Shown here piece by piece: positions 7,968 through 16,863 of a DNA stretch of 59,524 bases. Source of the stretch: Paenibacillus whitsoniae (GTDB taxonomy: Bacteria > Bacillota > Bacilli > Paenibacillales > NBRC-103111); the NCBI RefSeq assembly GCF_003955665.1, contig NZ_RXHU01000059.1:1-59524 (forward strand), read 5' to 3'. Position 1 is the stretch's first letter. Each line of letters starts with the position of its first letter. Made by a program: the position numbers and the translations under genes. The notes under the pieces were generated by a model, which saw only the letters and a list, made by a program, of their open reading frames with translations, was not told the DNA's origin and did no database searches.

Positions 7968-8789
7968 ATGAAGACAACACGAATCAATACGTTAGTTCGT
8001 TCGATGGCTTTTACGGCAATTGCAGGCGTTATGCTGCTGGCTACGCCGCTCAATATGAAGGCGAAGGGACCGGAATTTCCTGCGCCGGGTGGGACAGGTT
8101 CAGAACCGCAAGGTGCACCGGGCAAAAAGATCGCCATCGTCATCGACGACTTTGGCAATAACATGGACGGCACGGCAGAAATGTTGAAGCTGCCGATTCC
8201 TTTTACCGCGGCGGTGATGCCGTTCCTGCCGTCGACGAAGCAGGATGCCCAGTTGGCGCATGACCGCGGGCTGGACGTGATTCTCCACCTGCCGATGGAG
8301 CCGGTGCGGGGAAAGAAGAGTTGGCTGGGCCCCGGCGCCATCACAACGGATTTGTCCGACGCCGAAATTCATAAGCGGATCGTCGCGGCCATTGAAGATG
8401 TGCCATATGCTATCGGCATCAATAATCATATGGGCTCCAAGGCGACCGCAGACGAGCGCGTGATGCGGATTCTCGTAGATATTTGCAAGGAGCGCGGACT
8501 TCTTTTGCTCGACAGCCGAACCACACCCAAAAGCGTGATCGGCAAGCTGGCCGAAGCCAAAGGAGTTCCTCATGTAGGCAATCAATTGTTTTTCGATGAT
8601 CTCTATACGTACAGTCACATCAGTAAACAGATGACGAAGCTGAAAAAGCTCATTCACGATAAGGATAGCGTAATTGCCATCGGACATGTCGGCCCGCCGG
8701 GCAAGAAAACCGCGCAAGTCATTAAAGAAGCGATTCCTGCGATTCAAAAGGAAGCGACGTTTGTTCCCATTTCTCAAATGGTAAAATAA
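7968..8789 (+). CDS. Secreted divergent polysaccharide deacetylase family protein (YibQ/DUF610 type)
   Basis: 273 residues from ATG 7968, chosen for AGGAGG at 7951-7956; the longer frame upstream has no binding site. An N-terminal signal-type hydrophobic segment (about residues 12-28) suggests export. The body has the divergent NodB-like fold motifs KIAIVIDDFGNN, LHLPMEP and INNHMGSKAT, which in the family hold metal-binding Asp and His residues. Substrate unknown, probably cell-wall glycan or related. It ends one base before the stop codon of the convergent amidase gene. Confidence 0.85.
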   Translation: MKTTRINTLVRSMAFTAIAGVMLLATPLNMKAKGPEFPAPGGTGSEPQGAPGKKIAIVIDDFGNNMDGTAEMLKLPIPFTAAVMPFLPSTKQDAQLAHDRGLDVILHLPMEPVRGKKSWLGPGAITTDLSDAEIHKRIVAAIEDVPYAIGINNHMGSKATADERVMRILVDICKERGLLLLDSRTTPKSVIGKLAEAKGVPHVGNQLFFDDLYTYSHISKQMTKLKKLIHDKDSVIAIGHVGPPGKKTAQVIKEAIPAIQKEATFVPISQMVK

Positions 8790-8790
8790 G

Positions 8791-9531
8791 TTATTTCGGA
8801 TGCGTCATGGACATGTATTGTTCCACGGCATGGGTAATCGCTTTGGCTAACTTTGTTTGAAAGTGGCTGTCGTTCAACAGCTTTCGATCCTTGCTATTGG
8901 ACAGGAAGCCGAGCTCAACGATAACGGAAGGGCATTTCGTGTTTCGCAGCACGTAGTATTTTTTACCGAGCACGGGAAGCTCTTCCGTTTCATACACTTG
9001 GTTCAACGCATCTTGCAGCAGGGACGCCAGCAAAATGCTTTCCGACTGGTTCTGGTAAATGACGAGCGGGCCGCGAACGTATGGCTTTCTGGACCAGTTG
9101 ATGTGTAGGCTTAGCATCATGCGTGGCTGCAGTGTATTCGCGAGTCCTACGCGCTGGGCGAGATCTTTGCGGTGCCGGCCGCCGTAGGACCACGTGTTGT
9201 CGTCGCTTAAAGCGTAATCCTCGGTACGGTTGATCATGACACGGAAGCCCCTTTTGCGAAGGGCTTTATATGTTTTTTTGGCAATTGCTAGATTCATAGC
9301 TTTCTCTTCGTATTTCCCGAACATCGTTCCGCTGTCGATGCCACCGTGCCCCACATCAAGGAGGACGTCGGCGCTCGGCAGCAAAGGATCTGAATTCGCC
9401 ATCGCTTGCGACGTAGAAGCACCGACAATCATCATAAGAAGAACTGTGAGTAATGCAAATCGTTTCAAGCCGGCCCACATCCTTTTGCATAAAAATCTAC
9501 CCTTATCCTTCTTCGATTCGGGCCCTTCCAT
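8791..9531 (-). CDS. N-acetylmuramoyl-L-alanine amidase (Amidase_3), secreted
   Basis: 246 residues on the minus strand. A short basic N terminus is followed by a hydrophobic export signal (FALLTVLLMMIVGAS). The zinc amidase motifs are in order: DVGHGG, the Glu of KYEEKAMN, SLHIN and catalytic VELGFLSN. It would cut the bond between muramic acid and the stem peptide. No wall-binding repeat is present. The start at 9531 has no good binding site; ATG 9480 (MWAGLKRF) is an alternative that still keeps the signal. It is divergent from lonB and ends one base from the convergent deacetylase gene with no terminator between them. Confidence 0.9.
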   Translation of the reverse strand: MEGPESKKDKGRFLCKRMWAGLKRFALLTVLLMMIVGASTSQAMANSDPLLPSADVLLDVGHGGIDSGTMFGKYEEKAMNLAIAKKTYKALRKRGFRVMINRTEDYALSDDNTWSYGGRHRKDLAQRVGLANTLQPRMMLSLHINWSRKPYVRGPLVIYQNQSESILLASLLQDALNQVYETEELPVLGKKYYVLRNTKCPSVIVELGFLSNSKDRKLLNDSHFQTKLAKAITHAVEQYMSMTHPK

Positions 9532-9558
9532 ACGCCAGGCAAAAGTTTGCTTGAATTG

Positions 9559-9587
9559 GATTAACCTGCATTTCCGCGGGAATACTG
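9559..9587 (+). promoter_or_regulatory. Candidate sigma-F-type promoter of lonB
   Basis: GGGAATACTG (9578-9587) matches the sigma-F -10 consensus GGNNANAHTR at every defined position. GATTA (9559-9563) matches four of five positions of the GYWTA -35 box, with 14 bases between instead of the usual 15. It lies about 50 bases before the lonB start. In B. subtilis lonB is a forespore sigma-F gene, which supports the reading. Confidence 0.5.
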
Positions 9588-9635
9588 GAAGTTATAAGCT
9601 TTTCTGACGACGAAAGTTTCAAGGAGGTTAGCACG

Positions 9636-11363
9636 ATGAGTTTGAGTATAATATTGATGGTTATTCAAGTGTTTTTCGCGGTTGTGATCGGGTTGTATTT
9701 CTGGAATTTGCTGCGCAATCAACAATCCAATCGGTCTGCTGTCGATAGAGAATCCAGGAAAGAATTGGAGAAGCTGAGAAAGCTGCGCTCCATTTCGCTG
9801 ACCAAGCCACTGTCGGAGAAAACAAGACCTTCCTCGATGCAGGATATTGTAGGGCAGGTAGAGGGATTGAAGGCCCTAAAAGCCGCGCTGTGCGGTCCTA
9901 ACCCGCAGCACGTCATCATTTACGGACCTCCGGGTGTCGGTAAGACGGCAGCGGCACGCGTTGTGCTGGAGGAAGCGAAGAAGAACGACGAATCGCCGTT
10001 CCGTCCGGATTCCAAGTTCACAGAAATCGATGCGACGACCGCCCGGTTTGACGAACGTGGCATTGCGGATCCGCTGATCGGTTCGGTCCACGATCCGATT
10101 TATCAAGGGGCTGGCGCGATGGGCGTTGCCGGCATTCCGCAGCCGAAGCCGGGCGCAGTGACGAAGGCGCACGGCGGCATCTTGTTTATCGACGAAATCG
10201 GTGAATTGCACCCTACACAAATGAACAAATTATTAAAGGTGCTGGAAGACCGCAAGGTATTTCTAGAGAGCGCCTATTACAGCTCGGAGGATGCGAACAT
10301 TCCCGGGTATATTCACGACATTTTTCAAAACGGCCTGCCGGCCGATTTCCGTTTGGTAGGCGCCACGACGCGCACGCCGAGCGAAATTCCGCCTGCGATC
10401 CGCTCGCGGTGCATGGAAATCTTTTTCCGTCCGCTGCTGCCTGGCGAGGTCGGTGAAATTGCAAGAAAGGCGCTCGACAAGATCGGGTTCAAAAAATGTG
10501 AGGACGCCGTACAGGTTGTCACCAAATATGCGACAAATGGACGTGAAGCCGTTAACGTGATTCAACTGGCAGCAGGTCTTGCGCTGACGGACAAACGCAA
10601 CGAAATTACGGCAGCCGATGTAGAGTGGGTTGTCAACTCGTCGCAAATTCCGCCGCGCCCGGACCGCAAAGTGCCGGCACAGCCGCAAATCGGTTTCGTC
10701 AACGGTCTTGCCGTGTACGGTCCTAACCTCGGAACGCTGCTCGAAATCGAAGTCAGCGCCATTCCCGCTGCCGTTCCGGGTGCAGGCATTTTCAACATCA
10801 CGGGCGTTGTCGATGAAGAAGAAATGGGCGGGGGCTCCCGTACGATTCGCAGAAAGAGCATGGCGCGTGGTTCTGTAGAAAACGTGCTGACCGTGCTGCG
10901 CAAATTGGGGTTCAACACATCGGACTATGACCTCCACATCAATTTCCCAGGCGGTGTGCCCATTGACGGTCCTTCTGCGGGCATCTCCATGGCGACGGCG
11001 ATCGCTTCGGCCATTCAACGTATCCCTGTGGATAATAAGCTTGCGATGACTGGGGAAATGAGCATTCACGGCAAAGTGAAGCCGGTTGGCGGTGTTGTAG
11101 CGAAAGTGGAGGCGGCGTTCCAAGCTGGTGCGACTCGGGTCATTATTCCGAAGGAGAACTGGCAGGCGCTCTTCGAGGATCTGCCGGGGGTTCAAGTGTA
11201 CGCGGCCGAAACGATTGAAGAAGTGCTAAGTGTAGCCCTGGGCCTTGAATTGCAAGAGAACGTGATTCCAATTCCGCTTGCGCCGGAGAGAGGTCTGGCT
11301 TCATCTGCTCTGCCGATTTTGCATGCCAACCCGCAAAGCATCGATGCCAATAAAGGGATGTAA
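9636..11363 (+). CDS. lonB: ATP-dependent protease LonB, membrane-anchored
   Basis: 575 residues from ATG 9636 with AAGGAGG upstream. One N-terminal membrane helix (about residues 4-25) replaces the LonA substrate-binding domain, then comes an AAA+ module with Walker A GPPGVGKT at 97-104 and Walker B ILFIDEIGEL. The C-terminal Lon protease domain has catalytic Ser447 (DGPSAG) and Lys490 (VVAKVEA), 43 residues apart as in Lon. In Bacillus LonB is a forespore protease next to lonA; the same arrangement is seen here. A hairpin-forming AACACC/GGTGTT pair lies between it and lonA. Confidence 0.95.
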   Translation: MSLSIILMVIQVFFAVVIGLYFWNLLRNQQSNRSAVDRESRKELEKLRKLRSISLTKPLSEKTRPSSMQDIVGQVEGLKALKAALCGPNPQHVIIYGPPGVGKTAAARVVLEEAKKNDESPFRPDSKFTEIDATTARFDERGIADPLIGSVHDPIYQGAGAMGVAGIPQPKPGAVTKAHGGILFIDEIGELHPTQMNKLLKVLEDRKVFLESAYYSSEDANIPGYIHDIFQNGLPADFRLVGATTRTPSEIPPAIRSRCMEIFFRPLLPGEVGEIARKALDKIGFKKCEDAVQVVTKYATNGREAVNVIQLAAGLALTDKRNEITAADVEWVVNSSQIPPRPDRKVPAQPQIGFVNGLAVYGPNLGTLLEIEVSAIPAAVPGAGIFNITGVVDEEEMGGGSRTIRRKSMARGSVENVLTVLRKLGFNTSDYDLHINFPGGVPIDGPSAGISMATAIASAIQRIPVDNKLAMTGEMSIHGKVKPVGGVVAKVEAAFQAGATRVIIPKENWQALFEDLPGVQVYAAETIEEVLSVALGLELQENVIPIPLAPERGLASSALPILHANPQSIDANKGM

Positions 11364-11391
11364 GAAGTTAACACCTGATGTAAGGTGCAAA

Positions 11392-11421
11392 TTGGTGTTT
11401 TGCGGTTAGTTTTGTTAAAAT
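11392..11421 (+). promoter_or_regulatory. Candidate promoter of lonA
   Basis: TTGGTG (11392-11397) and TAAAAT (11416-11421) are 18 bases apart, just upstream of lonA. No CIRCE or CtsR-type operator is visible near it. Confidence 0.45.
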
Positions 11422-11457
11422 GTAAAGGCAACAAGAGGAAAAATGGAGGTGCAGAGG

Positions 11458-13809
11458 ATGGGACCTGGAAAAATCAAGGTGCGCAGATTGCCGCTATTGC
11501 CTCTTAGGGGACTACTTGTCTATCCAAGCATGGTCCTACATCTTGATGTAGGAAGGGAAAAGTCGGTTAAAGCACTCGAACGGGCGATGGTAGATGACAG
11601 CATGATTCTCCTCTGCTCTCAATCGGAGATCAACATAGAAGAACCAACTACAGAGGATATTTACCGGATCGGCACGATTGCTAAAGTAAGACAAATGCTC
11701 AAGCTTCCGAACGGTACGATCCGTGTGCTGGTTGAAGGTGTGCTGCGCGCGGAAATCGTGGATTATTTGTCTAACGACGAATATTACGAGGTGACGGCGA
11801 AGGAGCTTCCAGAGCAGGATACGACAGATCCTGAAATCGATGCGCTCATGCGTACGGTGCTTAATCAGTTCGAGCATTACATCAATTTATCCAAAAAAGT
11901 AACGCCGGAGACGCTCGCCGCGGTTTCGGATATCGATGAGCCGGGCCGTCTGGCGGACGTCATCTGCAGTCATTTGTCGCTGAAAATCAAGGATAAACAG
12001 GAGATTCTCGAAACGGTCGACGTGCGCGAGCGCTTGGAGAAAATGCTGAACATCTTGAATAACGAGCGAGAAGTGCTCGAGTTGGAGCGTAAAATCTCCC
12101 AACGCGTCAAAAAGCAAATGGAAAAGACGCAGAAGGAATACTACCTCCGCGAGCAGATGAAGGCCATTCAGAAGGAGCTTGGCGATAAAGAAGGCCGAGC
12201 AGGCGAGGCGGATGAGCTGCGTAGCCAACTGGCCGAAGCGGAGCTGCCTGAGAAGGTAAAGGAGAAAGTCGAGAAAGAAATCGACCGTCTGGAGAAAATG
12301 CCGGCAACCTCGGCGGAGGGCGGCATCATTCGCAACTACATCGATTGGCTGCTCGGCCTTCCGTGGAATAAGGAAACGGCTGACGATCTTGATCTCGATA
12401 AGGCAGAAGAGATTTTGAACGAAGACCATTTCGGACTGGAGAAGCCGAAAGAGCGCGTCCTGGAATACTTGGCCGTGCAGAAGCTCGTGCAGAAGCTCAA
12501 AGGCCCGATTCTTTGCCTTGTTGGCCCGCCTGGGGTCGGGAAAACGTCGATTGCGCGTTCCATCGCGCGTTCCTTGAACAGGCAATTCGTGCGCATTTCA
12601 CTCGGCGGCGTTCGGGATGAAGCCGAGATTCGAGGTCATCGCCGCACCTATGTCGGTGCGATGCCTGGGCGCATTATTCAGGGGATGAAAAATGCTGGAG
12701 CAAGCAATCCCGTATTCCTTCTGGATGAAATCGACAAAATGGCGATGGATTTCCGGGGAGACCCGGCGGCCGCACTGCTTGAGGTTCTGGATCCGGAGCA
12801 AAACAGCACTTTTAGCGATCATTTTATAGAAGTACCTTATGATTTGTCTAAGGTCATGTTCGTCACTACGGCGAATGCCGTACACAATATCCCGCGGCCC
12901 TTGCTGGATCGTATGGAGGTTCTCTATATTCCGGGCTACACCGAAATCGAGAAGCTCCAGATCGCGAAAAAATATTTGCTGCCAAAGCAAAAACGCGATC
13001 ACGGGCTCCAGGATGACCAGCTCGTTGTCGATGAAGGCGCCTTGATGAAAATCGTGCGTGAGTACACGCGGGAAGCCGGGGTCCGGAATTTGGAGCAGCA
13101 GGTAGCGGGGATTAACCGGAAGGCTGCGAAAAAAATCGTATCCGACCCTTCCGAGCCTGTGCATGTCACTGAGGACAATCTGAAGGATTTCCTCGGTCCT
13201 GTGAAGTTTAAATACAACGTGGCCGAAGACAAGGATCAGGTTGGCGCCGTGACGGGTCTTGCTTGGACGGAGGTTGGCGGCGACACGCTCGTGATCGAAG
13301 TCACGGTCATGCCGGGTACCGGCAAGCTAACGCTAACCGGCAAGCTTGGCGACGTGATGAAGGAATCAGCACAAGCGGCATTCAGCTATACGCGCTCACG
13401 GGCGGATGTGATTGGCATTCCGGCGGACTTCCACGAGAAGAATGACATTCACATTCATATCCCGGAAGGCGCGATTCCGAAAGATGGTCCGTCGGCGGGC
13501 ATTACGATGGCAACGGCGCTGATCTCAGCATTAACGGATATCCCTGTTTCCCGCCATGTGGCGATGACAGGCGAGATTACACTGCGCGGCCGCGTGCTGC
13601 CGATCGGCGGTCTGAAAGAAAAATCGCTGGCCGCGCACCGAGCAGGCATCAAAACGGTTTTACTGCCGCAAGACAACGAAAAGGACCTTGTCGATGTGCC
13701 GGAGAGCGTACGTGAAGCCATGACGTTCATTCCGGTTTCGCACATGGATCAGGTGCTGGAACACGCATTGGTTCGGAATCGGCCAGGGGCGCCAGTAGGT
13801 ACCGCTTAA
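11458..13809 (+). CDS. lonA: ATP-dependent protease LonA
   Basis: 783 residues if started at ATG 11458, where GGAGGTG (11445-11451) gives the best spacing; ATG 11443 would add five residues. The N-terminal substrate-binding LAN domain (LPLLPLRGLLVYP) leads into a long helical linker rich in Glu and Lys, the AAA+ domain (GPPGVGKTSIARS, VFLLDEIDKM) and the peptidase domain. Catalytic Ser679 (DGPSAG) and Lys722 (GGLKEKSL) fall on the same numbers as in E. coli Lon when 11458 is the start. It is a soluble hexameric protease for damaged and regulatory proteins. The downstream engB start codon is 26 bases away, so co-transcription is likely. Confidence 0.97.
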   Translation: MGPGKIKVRRLPLLPLRGLLVYPSMVLHLDVGREKSVKALERAMVDDSMILLCSQSEINIEEPTTEDIYRIGTIAKVRQMLKLPNGTIRVLVEGVLRAEIVDYLSNDEYYEVTAKELPEQDTTDPEIDALMRTVLNQFEHYINLSKKVTPETLAAVSDIDEPGRLADVICSHLSLKIKDKQEILETVDVRERLEKMLNILNNEREVLELERKISQRVKKQMEKTQKEYYLREQMKAIQKELGDKEGRAGEADELRSQLAEAELPEKVKEKVEKEIDRLEKMPATSAEGGIIRNYIDWLLGLPWNKETADDLDLDKAEEILNEDHFGLEKPKERVLEYLAVQKLVQKLKGPILCLVGPPGVGKTSIARSIARSLNRQFVRISLGGVRDEAEIRGHRRTYVGAMPGRIIQGMKNAGASNPVFLLDEIDKMAMDFRGDPAAALLEVLDPEQNSTFSDHFIEVPYDLSKVMFVTTANAVHNIPRPLLDRMEVLYIPGYTEIEKLQIAKKYLLPKQKRDHGLQDDQLVVDEGALMKIVREYTREAGVRNLEQQVAGINRKAAKKIVSDPSEPVHVTEDNLKDFLGPVKFKYNVAEDKDQVGAVTGLAWTEVGGDTLVIEVTVMPGTGKLTLTGKLGDVMKESAQAAFSYTRSRADVIGIPADFHEKNDIHIHIPEGAIPKDGPSAGITMATALISALTDIPVSRHVAMTGEITLRGRVLPIGGLKEKSLAAHRAGIKTVLLPQDNEKDLVDVPESVREAMTFIPVSHMDQVLEHALVRNRPGAPVGTA

Positions 13810-13835
13810 ATAAGCTTTTGGAAAGAGTTGAAATC

Positions 13836-14501
13836 ATGAAAGTCAATCAAGCTGAATTCATTATCAGCGCGGTTGGACCTAGTCAATATCCTGAGGACGC
13901 CTTGCCGGAGATTGCTCTGGCAGGGCGTTCGAATGTCGGGAAATCCTCGTTGATCAACTGTTTGATCTCGCGGAAGAACTTGGCCAGAACAAGCTCCCAA
14001 CCGGGCAAAACGCAAACGCTCAATTATTATAAAGTGAATCAGGACTTATACTTCGTCGATCTCCCGGGTTACGGCTACGCCAAGGTGTCCAAGACCAAGC
14101 GCGAAGAGTGGGGGAAGTTTATCGAAGGTTATTTGCTGAACCGGGAACCGCTGATGTTGGTCATGCAGCTCGTTGACCTCAGACATCCGCCGACCAAAGA
14201 CGATATCGCCATGTATGAGTGGCTTCTCCATATGGGAGTGCCCGTGCAAGTGGTTGCGACGAAGGCGGATAAGATTCCGAAAACCCAATGGCCTAAGCAT
14301 TTAAAAGTTGTGCGTGAGACCCTTGGCATGCCGAAAGGCGTGCAGCCGCTGCTCTTTTCGTCCGAATTGAAGCTCGGAAAAGATGAATTATGGAGCATTC
14401 TCGAGCAAGCGATCGGATACGGCGCAAGCGAAGAGTCCGAGGAAACAGTGTCGGTCGAGGGTGAAACTCCAAAAACCGAAGCTGGTACTTCCGCGGAATA
14501 A
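13836..14501 (+). CDS. engB: Ribosome biogenesis GTPase YsxC/EngB
   Basis: 221 residues from ATG 13836 with GGAAAGAG upstream; a TTG at 13818 is less likely. G1 is AGRSNVGKSS, the switch region contains SSQPGKTQTLN, G3 is DLPGYGYA, G4 is TKAD and G5 lies in FSSE. It is an essential GTPase acting late in assembly of the 50S subunit. The last ~25 residues are an acidic, Glu/Thr-rich tail beyond the usual family end. It keeps the lonA-engB order of B. subtilis and is closed by a terminator. Confidence 0.95.
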   Translation: MKVNQAEFIISAVGPSQYPEDALPEIALAGRSNVGKSSLINCLISRKNLARTSSQPGKTQTLNYYKVNQDLYFVDLPGYGYAKVSKTKREEWGKFIEGYLLNREPLMLVMQLVDLRHPPTKDDIAMYEWLLHMGVPVQVVATKADKIPKTQWPKHLKVVRETLGMPKGVQPLLFSSELKLGKDELWSILEQAIGYGASEESEETVSVEGETPKTEAGTSAE

Positions 14502-14509
14502 GAATAAGC

Positions 14510-14537
14510 AAGCCGTCTTGCCAAGCGCAAGGCGGTT
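14510..14537 (+). terminator. Terminator after engB
   Basis: An imperfect stem AGCCGTCTTG / CAAGGCGGTT (one mismatch) with a 7-base loop is followed by a T-run. Confidence 0.65.
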
Positions 14538-14766
14538 TTTATCTCTTCAGGAGTTAACTCTGAATGAGGGAGCATTTCACAAAGAACCCTACAGGAAAGC
14601 GAGGTTTTTAAGGGAAAGTGAAGCGCCATTCGAGCTTTCTCCGGTTTTTTCAGAATATTTGGCGGATTATCATGAATGGAAGGCAGGAATATTCGCCAGC
14701 CGTGTAGTATAATATAAAACAAGGTAAAGAGTTTATGGCTTGAAAACAAAGAATCGAGGGATTTTT

Positions 14767-15357
14767 ATGGCACAAAGGTTAGCGACTGAATATGTCAAAA
14801 CCTGCCTCCAGTTAACAGAAGCCGAGATGTTGAAGTTTTTTCAAATGTTTGTCGATCATCAGTTGGCGCTTCAGGTCAAAGTTTTGGAAAACGGGAACCA
14901 AGAGGTTGTTTTTCAAGATGGCGCCGACGGTCAAGAGATCGTCCTCTCATTTGAGAAAAAATCGGGCCTTTACGAGTGCACAGGATCCTGCAGATTAAGC
15001 AACACGAAACTAGCAAATTTAATGCGCAAGGCTGTCTCGGATTTCAAAGGAAGCGCAATTGTGAACCGCATCTATTCGGCGTATACCATGGTGTATACGT
15101 ATGCGCATGGCACTGTTGTGAAAATTGAAGAGATAAAAGGTCAGCGCGTCACAGTTATTTATGAGCATAAAGACACGATTGGCCTATTGCAGCAACTGTT
15201 CAATCGCCAGGAAATTGAACAAGAAATTGAGATGATCCATGATCAGATCAATCATTTGCTCGACGTGAGAAACATGCTGCAAGAGCCGCTAGAACATGAA
15301 CAAGTCGACGTTCGTCTCAAGGAATTAACCCACCGGTTATTCGTCTTGGAGGCCTAA
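14767..15357 (+). CDS. Hypothetical protein of 196 residues
   Basis: I do not recognise a named family. The start is ATG 14767 after GAGGG; an upstream TTG frame extension (14740) is less likely. The protein is soluble, with no signal or membrane segment. The first half looks like a mixed alpha/beta domain. The last ~55 residues (NRQEIEQEIEMIHDQINHLLD onward) are strongly helical with heptad-like hydrophobic spacing, suggesting a coiled coil and oligomerisation. It stands alone between two terminators, so it is a single-gene unit. Codon use matches its neighbours, so there is no sign of recent transfer. Confidence 0.7.
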   Translation: MAQRLATEYVKTCLQLTEAEMLKFFQMFVDHQLALQVKVLENGNQEVVFQDGADGQEIVLSFEKKSGLYECTGSCRLSNTKLANLMRKAVSDFKGSAIVNRIYSAYTMVYTYAHGTVVKIEEIKGQRVTVIYEHKDTIGLLQQLFNRQEIEQEIEMIHDQINHLLDVRNMLQEPLEHEQVDVRLKELTHRLFVLEA

Positions 15358-15382
15358 TTATTCATAAATATGCATGCGATTG

Positions 15383-15408
15383 AAAGACCCATTTTTGGGT
15401 CTTTTTTT
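15383..15408 (+). terminator. Terminator after the 196-residue hypothetical
   Basis: AAAGACCCA pairs with TGGGTCTTT around a TTTT loop and is followed by T residues. Confidence 0.9.
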
Positions 15409-15490
15409 GTTGGGGAAGCACCAAACCTTCATTTTCACATAAGTTAGATATGGCGCAAACGTGACAGTTTAGCGGTGGCAAAAAAAAGTA

Positions 15491-15519
15491 TTGCATTTAT
15501 CGTCGATAGATGTTATTTT
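15491..15519 (+). promoter_or_regulatory. Candidate promoter of speD
   Basis: TTGCAT (15491-15496), 17 bases, TATTTT (15514-15519). This implies a 5' leader of about 140 bases before speD in which I see no recognisable riboswitch. The rest of the gap 15409-15665 holds nothing else I can name apart from a 12-base word shared with the clpP upstream region. Confidence 0.4.
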
Positions 15520-15665
15520 TAATCTCGTTGAAAACAATATAGGAACCAGGATTCACTCAGGACATTGAATGTTGCGAGAGATTATACCCTCGGGAAGTGA
15601 ATGACGTAGGTCCTAGCGGATGAAATTTGTAAGACATTTTATTCCTAGGAAGGGGGAACCGAAAG

Positions 15666-16073
15666 ATGGAAACTGAATACTCAACTTTCGGAAGACACGT
15701 TGCTATTGATACTTGGGGGGTAGATTTCGAACTTCTGAACAATGCAGAATGGCTGCAAGCTCAGATGGTTGAAGCTGCCGAGGTATGCGGAGCAACCGTA
15801 TTATCTGTACAATCCAAGCAATTTGAACCACAAGGCGCAACAGTACTTGTTTTATTGTCCGAGAGTCATCTCTCCATTCACACGTATCCTGAGAGAGGAT
15901 TTGCTGCACTTGACTGCTATACTTGCGGCGAGACTGTAGACCCTCAGTTAGCGATTGATTTCATGGTATCCGTATTGAAGCCAGAGAAATACTATGCGAA
16001 GAAATTGGTTCGCGGTATTGGCGAATTGCAAGTGGAAACTCCAGTCATCAAACAAGCAGAGCTTGTTAAATAA
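15666..16073 (+). CDS. speD: S-adenosylmethionine decarboxylase proenzyme
   Basis: 135 residues of the short class found in Bacillus and Thermotoga. The proenzyme cleaves itself between Glu66 and Ser67 in LSESHLSIH, turning the serine into the essential pyruvoyl group. His72 and Cys87 match the other processing and catalytic residues. The product, decarboxylated SAM, is the aminopropyl donor for spermidine. The start ATG 15666 follows AGGAAGGGGG. It is a single gene with its own terminator; no speE is nearby. Confidence 0.96.
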   Translation: METEYSTFGRHVAIDTWGVDFELLNNAEWLQAQMVEAAEVCGATVLSVQSKQFEPQGATVLVLLSESHLSIHTYPERGFAALDCYTCGETVDPQLAIDFMVSVLKPEKYYAKKLVRGIGELQVETPVIKQAELVK

Positions 16074-16090
16074 ATAAGTTGTTTCATTTA

Positions 16091-16122
16091 TAACCACGGA
16101 GAAATCCGTGGTTATTTGTTTG
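16091..16122 (+). terminator. Terminator after speD
   Basis: A perfect 10-bp stem TAACCACGGA / TCCGTGGTTA with a GAAA tetraloop, followed by TTTGTTT. Confidence 0.9.
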
Positions 16123-16166
16123 TCCCGTTACCCATACAATGTTACGAAGTCCATATAAGGTGGGGG

Positions 16167-16715
16167 ATGGTAACGGTGTGGAAACAAAAATTGATGCGCA
16201 AAGCGATTCTCTATGGCGTTGTGCTGCTCCTTATTCTATGGCCGCTGTATTCCTTGAAGCAGATGCTGACACATCGCGGCGAGTCGCATGACGCCAATCA
16301 TTTGCTTTTTCAAGTTTCCGTGTTTCAGATGGAAGTACTCAAAAACTATTTGGACGAAGCACCGCAAAGCAAAAGCACGCGCGATCTGGACGCCGTAAAG
16401 CAGGCGTTGTATTCGGCTTCCTACACGCACGATCGGCTTGTGCTAGCCGCAGGGGGAAGCGAAGAGCTGACAGGACTCAGCTTTGTGGATCAGCTTTCCC
16501 AGTTTGTGCAGCGGATGCAGCTTGGCGGAGCAAGGACGTTGAAGCCGGATGAAATTCAGACGTTGAAGGAGACGCGAGATCAGTACGACAAAATGTACGA
16601 TATTTATGAGAAGCTGATGGCGTCGAACGGTGACATCGTTTCCTCGCAAAACGCCAAGCTGGCCGAGCTGGACGGCGCTTTAGCTGCTTTTTTAAGAAAA
16701 AAGGGGCTTCAATAA
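16167..16715 (+). CDS. Membrane-anchored hypothetical protein upstream of hemA
   Basis: About 182 residues from ATG 16167; GTG 16176 is an equally plausible start because AAGGTGGGGG abuts the ATG. A basic N terminus (WKQKLMRK) is followed by one membrane helix (AILYGVVLLLILWPLYSL), and the remaining ~140 residues are helical and probably outside the cytoplasm. I recognise no catalytic motif or family. In B. subtilis an uncharacterised membrane gene also precedes hemA, but I cannot show that they are homologous. No terminator separates it from the hemA leader. Confidence 0.7.
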   Translation: MVTVWKQKLMRKAILYGVVLLLILWPLYSLKQMLTHRGESHDANHLLFQVSVFQMEVLKNYLDEAPQSKSTRDLDAVKQALYSASYTHDRLVLAAGGSEELTGLSFVDQLSQFVQRMQLGGARTLKPDEIQTLKETRDQYDKMYDIYEKLMASNGDIVSSQNAKLAELDGALAAFLRKKGLQ

Positions 16716-16863
16716 GAAGGAAATACAGGTATAGGCGAGGCTGCAGTCGTCAAAACTAACCATCAGAACGCATGCTTTCATAAATTAGTCAAAAAATTTG
16801 TCGGTTTCCCGAATTCACTGTGCTATAATAAGGCGTAGCTAAAAGGAAAGGCAGGTGGGAACG

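Noticed and set aside
11364..11442. A regulatory attenuator between lonB and lonA
   Set aside because: Two alternative short hairpins (AACACC/GGTGTT and CACCT/AGGTG) can be drawn, but they are weak and the T-tract is poor. A simple terminator-plus-promoter gap fits as well.
15409..15665. SAM-type riboswitch before speD
   Set aside because: The leader does not show the conserved SAM-I, II or III core motifs that I know.
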